This document shows positions 57,883-64,000 of a stretch of 64,000 bases of DNA, one piece after another. The notes below the pieces were generated by a model. That model had not been told where the DNA came from. It worked only from the letters and a program-made list of their open reading frames with translations, and did not search any database. The stretch spans positions 62,001 to 126,000 of the forward strand of contig NC_023033.1 of assembly GCF_000505665.1 (NCBI RefSeq), read 5' to 3'. Source of the DNA: Thermosynechococcus sp. NK55a. Its GTDB lineage: Bacteria > Cyanobacteriota > Cyanobacteriia > Thermosynechococcales > Thermosynechococcaceae. The translations under genes and the position numbers were made by a program. Every line of letters starts with the position of its first letter. Position 1 is the first letter of the stretch.

Positions 57883-58596
57883 TTAGACGGCTTCGGCCAG
57901 TTTTAGCTCCCGCAGAGCATTAATGTCCACCTGAATGCTCGGCCCCATTGTCGCCGCCACATAGACACTGCGCCAGTAGCGCCCCTTGGCACCACTCGGG
58001 CGGTTGCGGTCAATGCTTTCTTGCAGTGCCTTGAGGTTAACGAGCAGGTCTTCGGCGCTGAAGCTGGCTTTGCCAAAGAGCACATGGACAATCCCGGTGC
58101 GATCGGCGCGGAATTCCACTTTCCCCGCTTTGAACTCCTGAATTGCTTGGGGCAAGTCAAAAGTCACCGTACCCGCCTTGGGGGAGGGCATGAGCCCCCG
58201 CGGACCCAGAATCCGACCCACTTTGGCCACTTGGGGCATCATATCGGGGGTGGCAATGAGGAGGTCAAAGTCCATCCGCCCCTTTTGAATTTCGTCAATC
58301 AGCTCCTCTGAGCCCACAAGGTCGGCACCGGCGGCACTGGCTTCGGTCACTTTTTCACCACGGGCAATCACCGCCACGCGAATGGTTTGACCGGTGCCCT
58401 TAGGGAGCGCCACGGTAGTACGCAATTGTTGATCTGTATATTTCGGATCAATGCCCAAGCGGATGTGGGCCTCGGCCGATTCAGGAAATTTGGCTGTGGC
58501 CGTTTCCTTGAGCAATTGTAAGGCCTCAAGGGGAGCGTAGGGACGATCCTCCACCTTGGCATAGAGTTCGCGCAGTCGTCGCGAGAGTTTACGCAT
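57883..58596 (-). CDS. rplA: 50S ribosomal protein L1
   Basis: Two-domain protein of 237 residues at the L1 stalk, aiding release of deacylated tRNA and often repressing its own message. Motifs: [27 protein letters not shown], the [34 protein letters not shown] core and [18 protein letters not shown]. The ATG at 58596 has GGAGG before it. Lies between rplK and rplJ in the standard order. Confidence 0.97.
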   Translation of the reverse strand: MRKLSRRLRELYAKVEDRPYAPLEALQLLKETATAKFPESAEAHIRLGIDPKYTDQQLRTTVALPKGTGQTIRVAVIARGEKVTEASAAGADLVGSEELIDEIQKGRMDFDLLIATPDMMPQVAKVGRILGPRGLMPSPKAGTVTFDLPQAIQEFKAGKVEFRADRTGIVHVLFGKASFSAEDLLVNLKALQESIDRNRPSGAKGRYWRSVYVAATMGPSIQVDINALRELKLAEAV

Positions 58597-58682
58597 CAGA
58601 ATTTACCTCCACGGGGTACCAACGAAACAAAGTTTCTCCCCCAACACAACAAAGGGCTCAATAGGAACACACTCAGAAAGCT

Positions 58683-59108
58683 TTAGTCGGTAATGGTCAC
58701 GCCCATATTGCGGGCCGTGCCTTCGATAATCCGCATGGCCGCTTCAATATCGTTGGCATTGAGATCTGGCATTTTCTTCTCAGCAATTTCCCGCAGTTGG
58801 GCACGGGTGATGCTGCCCACTTTTTTCTTGTTGGGTTCGCCGGAGCCCTTTTCAATGCCAGCGGCTTTTTGAATCAGTACGGAAGCGGGTGGGGTTTTGA
58901 GAACAAAGGTGAAACTGCGATCTTCATAGACTGAAATTTCAACGGGAACCACCATCCCCACTTGATCGGCGGTGCGAGCATTGTACTCTTTGCAGAACAT
59001 CATGATGTTCACACCGTGCTGACCAAGGGCTGGGCCAATGGGGGGAGCAGGGTTGGCTTTACCTGCTTGAATGGCAAGTTTAATAACTGCGACGACCTTT
59101 TTCGCCAT
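58683..59108 (-). CDS. rplK: 50S ribosomal protein L11
   Basis: Protein of 141 residues of the GTPase-associated centre. N-terminal domain with [34 protein letters not shown] and C-terminal rRNA-binding domain with [39 protein letters not shown]. It is the target of PrmA, encoded at 31125-32024. Follows nusG by 14 bases. Confidence 0.97.
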
Positions 59109-59122
59109 AGTAAGTTCGCGTC

Positions 59123-59806
59123 CTAATCTACTTTTTCCACTTGAGTGACTTCGAGTTCGACCGGTGTTTCGCGGCCAAAAATCGAGAGTAATGCTTTCAG
59201 TTTGCTGCGCTCAGCACTGACTTCAATGACCTCTCCCTCAAAGTCCTTAAAGGGACCATTGAGAACTTTGATCCTATCACCACTGTTGAGATCAATGCGG
59301 TGAACCGGTTCTTGTTCTTGGGCTTTGCGGAAGATGCGCTCCACTTCGGCTGGACTCAGGGGCATAGGCTTGACGTGACCGCGTCCCCGGCCTGTACTGC
59401 GGCGCTGCTCGGCACCGACAAAGTTAATCACATTGGGGGTGTTTTTAATCACCTGCCAAGCTTCATCATCAATTTGCCATTCGCCGGTTTCGGGAGATTG
59501 CTGGGCCCGTACTTGGACAAGCACATAACCGGGAAAAACTTTTTCCTCAATGGTTTGCCGCGAGCCATCTTTTTTGATTTTGATGACCGGGGTTTGGGGA
59601 ATTTCAATGCGAAAGATGCGATCGGCCACATCCAGCGTATGGAGCCGCTGCTCGATGGTGCTTTTCACTTTTTTTTCGCAGCCAGAGGCGACTTGGACGG
59701 CATACCAAAATCGTTTGACCTTACCAGCTTGCTCCTCTTCGGACACTTCAACGGTATCGTCAAGAGGATCGCTTAGATCAGAATGATCAGTAAATTCACT
59801 CACCAT
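59123..59806 (-). CDS. nusG: transcription antitermination/termination factor NusG
   Basis: Binds RNA polymerase and links transcription with translation or Rho. The 227-residue protein has an acidic N-terminal extension of about 30 residues, the NGN domain ([23 protein letters not shown], then [11 protein letters not shown]), a linker with a basic [12 protein letters not shown], and a KOW domain ([22 protein letters not shown]). The extension is typical of cyanobacterial NusG. Follows secE and precedes rplK, the conserved order. Confidence 0.97.
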
Positions 59807-59836
59807 AGGCGCGTACTCGTAGAAATCTTTGGCTGT

Positions 59837-60052
59837 CTAAAAAATCAGTGTGGCCAGCCAACGAAAGAGTTCATCCACTAGGTAGATGACAGCAGCGGAA
59901 AGGGAAACAATGAGAATGACTGCGGCAGATTCGCCAATCAGGCGTTGGCGATCGGGCCACACCACTTTGCTGAGTTCTTCCTTGGTTTCGCGGAAAAACT
60001 CGGTTAGATTAAAGCCACTAGTGGGCTTTTCGCCTTCGGTACTCTTGCTCAC
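59837..60052 (-). CDS. secE: preprotein translocase subunit SecE
   Basis: Small Sec translocon subunit of 71 residues: an N-terminal cytoplasmic part, the conserved amphipathic stretch (FFRETKEELSKVVWPDRQRL) and one membrane helix (AAVILIVSLSAAVIYLVDELF). Starts at a GTG with GGAG before it. It is the first gene of the secE-nusG-rplKAJL cluster, divergent from an alpha/beta hydrolase gene. Confidence 0.95.
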   Translation of the reverse strand: MSKSTEGEKPTSGFNLTEFFRETKEELSKVVWPDRQRLIGESAAVILIVSLSAAVIYLVDELFRWLATLIF

Positions 60053-60147
60053 GGCGGCACTCCATTGGGGCGGGGCAGCCCGTTGCTACCCGTTTAATTC
60101 AGCGCGATTTATCATCATAGCAGGTTTCTTCTCTTTAGGAAATCCCC

Positions 60148-61020
60148 ATGTTTGACTGCTTGCGATCGCGCACCCTCACAACGGCTATGGGTGAGGTGGC
60201 CTACGTGACGAATGATTTCAGCCCGGCGAACCCTGCCCGGCCGCCTCTATTTTTTTGGCATGGCTTTGGCGGTGGCTCGAGCCGCTATGAGTGGTCGGCG
60301 GTTTATCCAGCCTTTGCAGCCGAGTATTCCCTTTTTGCTTTGGATTTGCCCGGTTGGGGAGCCTCTGAGCATCGCGATCAACCCTATACGGTGGCGGCCT
60401 ATGTGGATCACTTGCTGGAGTGCCTTGGCCAATTGACGGCAGAACCGGCGGTGGTGATCACGTCTTCACTGACGGCAGCCTTTGCCATCCAGGGGGCGAT
60501 CGCCCATCCCCAACGCTTCCGTGGCCTCATTCTCACCTGCCCAACGGGTTTGAGTGATTTTGGCCAAGATTACCGCCAAACTCCCCTTGCCCAGATTGCA
60601 CGCCAACCCTATGTGGATATAGTCTTTTATCGCCTTGGCGTGGCCAATTCCCTGAGTGTGCAATCCTTTATGGCTCATCAGCAGTTTGCCCGACCTAGCC
60701 GCATCAGCCCCGAAATGGTTGCCACCTATACCCAAGTGGCACAGTCACCGGGGGCAGAGTTTGCGGCACTGGCTTTTGTGCGCGGTGATCTCTGCTGCGA
60801 TCTCAGTCGCTTCTTGCCCCATTTGACGGTGCCGACCTATATTGTTTGGGGAGAGCAGGCAAAACTCCCTCCTCTGAGGGTAGGTCAACGCTTGGCACAG
60901 TTAAACCGGGAGGCGATTCGTGCCTTTGATGTGATTCCAGAGGTGGGACTAACGCCCCAGCTGGAGTGCCCGGCGGTGATGATTGGCTGCATCGATCGCT
61001 ATCTGAGCCAATTGAGGTAA
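60148..61020 (+). CDS. degenerate alpha/beta-fold hydrolase
   Basis: Alpha/beta-hydrolase fold of 290 residues with the oxyanion HGFGGGSSRYEW motif and ALDLPGWGASE strand. The elbow, usually GxSxG, reads ITSSLTAAF without flanking glycines. The acid position in the usual WGxxDxxxP context reads WGEQAKLPP, and the catalytic His region (GHxPQLExP in relatives) reads GLTPQLECP. So at least acid and His appear missing, and it may be a non-catalytic or altered enzyme. AGGAAA precedes the ATG. Stands alone, divergent from secE. Confidence 0.8.
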   Translation: MFDCLRSRTLTTAMGEVAYVTNDFSPANPARPPLFFWHGFGGGSSRYEWSAVYPAFAAEYSLFALDLPGWGASEHRDQPYTVAAYVDHLLECLGQLTAEPAVVITSSLTAAFAIQGAIAHPQRFRGLILTCPTGLSDFGQDYRQTPLAQIARQPYVDIVFYRLGVANSLSVQSFMAHQQFARPSRISPEMVATYTQVAQSPGAEFAALAFVRGDLCCDLSRFLPHLTVPTYIVWGEQAKLPPLRVGQRLAQLNREAIRAFDVIPEVGLTPQLECPAVMIGCIDRYLSQLR

Positions 61021-61094
61021 CTGCTCCCCGCTGGGGCACTTTGAATTTTGGATACCACTGCCCTCAATACCTGAATTGCCCTAGGGAAGGAAAC

Positions 61095-61895
61095 CTAGGG
61101 CCGACGCTGGGCATTAGCAGTGGCGGGTAGGGTGGTGCCATAGACACGGGGGCGATCGCCCTGGGCCAATTGGGTGCTGCCTTGGGTATCCACTGCCCAA
61201 ATCGTAACTTTGGGATTCCCCATTGTTTGGGTTTGAAAGAGCACCCGTTGCGGATCCGTTGTGCTCCAGCCGAGGAGGGTGGCAAAGTCGTATTCCTCAG
61301 CGGTAGGATAAACTGTGGCCACATGACCCACCCCCGCCTGCCAAATCCATGCGCCGTCGCTTATTAAATCCGTGGCAAAGAGCCCACCGACCTGTCGCAC
61401 CAAAAGACGATTGCCCGTTGCTGACCAACCGACAGGAACCAGCACCGCAATCAGACCTTGGCCTGGGGGCACCTCTGCCAAAAATTCAGGCGGCATTTCC
61501 TTGAGACTTTCAATCTGCTGTTGGCTGCCGCTCTGGCGATCGCGAATTTCAAGAACGCTCACCAGTTGTTGCCGTTGCGCCTCGGGATCAGCCCTAAAGT
61601 AGAGGGTGGCCTGTGCTACATAGCGGCCATCGGGAGAGAGATATTGGGGGGTCTGTTGTGTGAAGCGGAGGGGTTTCTTGGCTTTTACAGCGGCAGCGTG
61701 GCCGTCCTCAATCCATTTCCAAGGGAGCGGGAAGGAACTCTGGAGGGGATCCGCCACAACAGTTTCTACAGGTTGATCGGGGGCAGGGGGTCGTTGGGAT
61801 TGGGCAAGCATCACTGGGGCGATCGCGAGGGCGGTCAGTATCCCACAGACTGAGGAGAGCAAAAAGCCCCGCCAGGGCTCAAATCGGGTTACCAT
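61095..61895 (-). CDS. secreted hypothetical protein with propeller-like repeats
   Basis: Protein of 266 residues with an N-terminal signal peptide (FLLSSVCGILTALAIAPVMLAQ). After a short linker it shows repeated strands reminiscent of TolB or DPP-IV beta-propeller blades (SPDGRYVAQATLYFR; ATGNRLLVRQVGGLFAT; DPQRVLFQTQT; VTIWAVDTQGSTQLAQGDRP). I recognise no catalytic residues. Likely a periplasmic or lipid-free exported protein of unknown role. It is divergent from the alpha-mannosidase gene. Confidence 0.7.
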   Translation of the reverse strand: MVTRFEPWRGFLLSSVCGILTALAIAPVMLAQSQRPPAPDQPVETVVADPLQSSFPLPWKWIEDGHAAAVKAKKPLRFTQQTPQYLSPDGRYVAQATLYFRADPEAQRQQLVSVLEIRDRQSGSQQQIESLKEMPPEFLAEVPPGQGLIAVLVPVGWSATGNRLLVRQVGGLFATDLISDGAWIWQAGVGHVATVYPTAEEYDFATLLGWSTTDPQRVLFQTQTMGNPKVTIWAVDTQGSTQLAQGDRPRVYGTTLPATANAQRRP

Positions 61896-62017
61896 GAGGT
61901 CACTCCCCTTAAATAAAATTTTTTATTGACAGTTTGGTTAAATGAATGACGACGGCTCCTCACACCTCCAGCATAGCAATTGGCCTAGGCCGATCGCCAG
62001 CAAATTAACGAATTTTT

Positions 62018-64000
62018 ATGGCCTTGACAAAATTAATCAAAGAATCTCGTAACTATTTACATTCACTGGCAGTCATCGAGATTCATTCCCAGTGGTTTCC
62101 CCTCACCTCCCCCTCCCTCAAAGATGCAGGGACGACTCCCTATGCCGTGAATGTTAAAGGTCATCTGGCGTGGCCCAAGGGTCGGCACTCCCTGTGGTTG
62201 GGGCAGCGGATCAGTGTACCGGCGATGGTTCAAGGCTATAGCGTGGCGGGCTTAACTCTACGCCTTGATCTCACGTGGTGGGCAGATCAGGCCACGGTGT
62301 ATGTCAATGGCCAGGCGATGCATCGGGGGGATTTATTCGATCATTCGGTGAGTCTTTGCCTAGGGGAAGCCGTAACCCCTGGCCAAGCCTGGGATGTGGT
62401 GTTGCATCTCATCAGTCCCAGCCACGATGACGGTGCTTTGGTGAGATCCTGCCTGCGGTTTGAATCGTCCACGGGAGTTGACCCCGACTTTGTTGCCGCT
62501 GAGTTGAACATTTTGGAGATTTTTGGTGACACCCTCAACTTAGAACCCCTTGAACTGCTGCTGAAGGAAATTCTAGAAAGTCAAGGGCAGCGCCCCGTTT
62601 TAGATCCGTTGCTGGCGGAGATTCATGACAGAATGCTGGCGATCGCCACCCCTTTACGGGAGTTCACTATCCATCTGTGTGGCCATGCCCATTTAGACTT
62701 GGCGTGGCTCTGGCCAATCGCAGAAACATGGCAAGTGGCACAGTCCACTTTTCAATCCGTCTTGGGGCTCAAGAAACGCTACCCTGAGCTGACCTTTACC
62801 CACTCCACCCCAGCTTTGTATGCCCATTTACAAACCCATGCCCCGGAACTCTTTGGGCAAATTCAGGCAGCCGTTGCCGCCGGTTGGTGGGATGTGGCAG
62901 CGGGTCTTTGGGTGGAACCGGAGCTCAATCTCATTAATGCCGAGTCCATTGCCCGTCAAATTCTCTATGGGCAGCAGTACGTGCAGCAGGTCTTTGGTGA
63001 CATTAGCCCCATTGCTTGGTTGCCCGATACCTTTGGCTTTCCGGAACGCTTGCCCAGTTTCTTGGCCCAAGGGGGGATTCGCTACTTTGTCACCCAAAAA
63101 TTGCGCTGGAATGACACCACCCGCTTTCCCCACGGTTGGTTTGTCTGGCGGGATGTGGCGGGGGCTGAGATCAATGCCCTGATGTCAGCGCCCATTGGCG
63201 AGGGGATTGATCCAGTGAAAATGGCGACCTACGCCCAACAGTGGTGGCAACAAACGGGATCGCGGCGCAGCCTCTGGCTCCCCGGTGTTGGGGATCATGG
63301 CGGTGGACCAACGGCGGAAATGTTGGAACGGGTGCGACGCTGGCAACGCCTTGACGGCCTTGGGCCGCAGTGGCAATGGACAACCCTGCGGCAGTATTTG
63401 GAACAGTTGAGCCAAGAAACACCGCCGACCACTCAGTGGCAGGGGGAACTGTATTTAGAATTCCATCGCGGTTGCTACACCAGTCATGGTGATCAAAAGG
63501 CTGCCCACGATCGCGCCCAACGGCAACTGCAAGAGGCAGAGCGCTGGTGTGCCCTCGCCGCAATTACGACTGCTTTTTCCTACCCCAGGGAAGAACTCAA
63601 AACCTGTTGGCAACAACTGCTCTTTAACCAGTTCCACGACATTCTGCCTGGCTCCTCAATTCCTGAGGTCTATGCTGAGGTCAATCCGACATGGCAGCAG
63701 CTTCTGAAAACCACAGAAACATTACTGGCTGCGGCCCAAACCGCTCTGTGTGCGTCGATAGACTACGGCACCCCCCCCGTGGCAGGGGCAATTCCTGTGG
63801 TTATTTTCAATAGTGGGGTGGGCGATCGCGCCGGGGTTGTCCACATTGATTTGGCGCAGCTACCGCCGGAGATCCCCTCTTGGCGGGTGTATTGTCCACG
63901 GGGTAACTACGATTTACCAGCCCAGTTGAATACTCCCCAGGGGTGTCTGACCTTTCGTACCCCTGAGGTGCCGGGAATTGGCTACACACTCCTGTGGCTC
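62018..64000 (+). CDS. GH38 alpha-mannosidase (truncated by window edge)
   Basis: Glycoside hydrolase family 38. The 661 codons in view begin MALTKLIKESRNYLHS. Residues 1-200 are an N-terminal beta-rich domain. The catalytic barrel has CGHAHLDLAWLWPI (zinc ligands His-x-Asp), WDVAAGLWVEPELNLINAESI, the nucleophile Asp in WLPDTFGFPERLPSFL, and PGVGDHGGGPTAEML; the helical middle domain has EFHRGCYTSHGDQK and NQFHDILPGSSI (His-Asp). The frame is open to position 64000, so the C-terminal beta domain lies outside. Acts on alpha-mannosides, perhaps in polysaccharide turnover. No signal peptide. Confidence 0.92.
   Translation, partial: MALTKLIKESRNYLHSLAVIEIHSQWFPLTSPSLKDAGTTPYAVNVKGHLAWPKGRHSLWLGQRISVPAMVQGYSVAGLTLRLDLTWWADQATVYVNGQAMHRGDLFDHSVSLCLGEAVTPGQAWDVVLHLISPSHDDGALVRSCLRFESSTGVDPDFVAAELNILEIFGDTLNLEPLELLLKEILESQGQRPVLDPLLAEIHDRMLAIATPLREFTIHLCGHAHLDLAWLWPIAETWQVAQSTFQSVLGLKKRYPELTFTHSTPALYAHLQTHAPELFGQIQAAVAAGWWDVAAGLWVEPELNLINAESIARQILYGQQYVQQVFGDISPIAWLPDTFGFPERLPSFLAQGGIRYFVTQKLRWNDTTRFPHGWFVWRDVAGAEINALMSAPIGEGIDPVKMATYAQQWWQQTGSRRSLWLPGVGDHGGGPTAEMLERVRRWQRLDGLGPQWQWTTLRQYLEQLSQETPPTTQWQGELYLEFHRGCYTSHGDQKAAHDRAQRQLQEAERWCALAAITTAFSYPREELKTCWQQLLFNQFHDILPGSSIPEVYAEVNPTWQQLLKTTETLLAAAQTALCASIDYGTPPVAGAIPVVIFNSGVGDRAGVVHIDLAQLPPEIPSWRVYCPRGNYDLPAQLNTPQGCLTFRTPEVPGIGYTLLWL

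Overview
The window comes from a cyanobacterium, most likely a thermophilic unicellular one of the Thermosynechococcus group. Direct signs are the very frequent HIP1 palindrome GCGATCGC, and lineage genes: zeta-carotene desaturase, the plastid-type ribosomal protein PSRP-3/Ycf65, the carboxysome shell protein CcmP, cyanobacterial glutamate-cysteine ligase, ferredoxin-sulfite reductase, ClpC, and several families (DUF3110, DUF4278, TIGR04376) seen mainly in cyanobacteria. The genus is inferred from remembered protein sequences, not from a search. Most of the window is ordinary, dense chromosome. I see no insertion sequence, prophage, group II intron or CRISPR array.

Layout. 1-2550: a Ski2-like helicase split by a homopolymer frameshift. 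2547-13064: a six-gene Pil/Tax3-type chemotaxis operon on the minus strand (MerR-like regulator, PatA-type regulator, CheY, CheW, methyl-accepting protein, hybrid CheA) that should control type IV pilus motility. 13381-16126: aroA behind two envelope or hypothetical genes. 16200-19695: an alpha/beta hydrolase, tRNA-Cys, sulfite reductase with a ribbon-helix-helix tail, and a small ORF. 19695-22577: crtQ, an SRPBCC protein and a phosphate permease. 22581-24072: thiC under a TPP riboswitch. 24106-25550: rlpA with a structured leader and an AT-rich intergenic region carrying a CRP-like site. 25551-31118: a DUF2339 membrane protein, pdxH, ureB, a HEAT-repeat protein, an MlaF-like ATPase and a GT4 glycosyltransferase. 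31125-33616: prmA and serA. 33762-34052: a decayed small membrane-protein gene. 34300-37242: a YbjN-like gene, gshA and lpxB. 37412-38848: an ECF sigma, anti-sigma and Spy/CpxP module. 39007-41723: ExbB-like, DUF3110, GT2 and DUF4278 genes. 41898-45572: a UvrD-like helicase, ccmP and a HAD hydrolase. 45940-50311: clpC, a propeller-transglutaminase protein and a small membrane protein. 50322-54982: lepA, tRNA-Pro, a KtrB-like transporter, an isocitrate dehydrogenase and a PetL candidate. 55031-60052: Ycf65, a HAD protein, a frameshifted rnhA, and the secE-nusG-rplK-rplA-rplJ-rplL cluster. 60148-64000: a degenerate alpha/beta hydrolase, a secreted hypothetical protein and a GH38 alpha-mannosidase running off the right edge.

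Three conserved genes (the Ski2-like helicase, rnhA and the 5' end of rplJ) each look one base short at or next to a homopolymer run. rplJ is essential, so base-calling error is the leading explanation and reading frames in this assembly need care. The observations most worth following up are: the ribbon-helix-helix tail on sulfite reductase; the Cnr-like sigma/anti-sigma/CpxP-fold module; the mutually exclusive hairpins in the rlpA leader and the CRP-like site beyond it; the repeated short acidic-helical motif in the chemotaxis kinase; and perfect tandem 11-mers in two divergent promoter regions.
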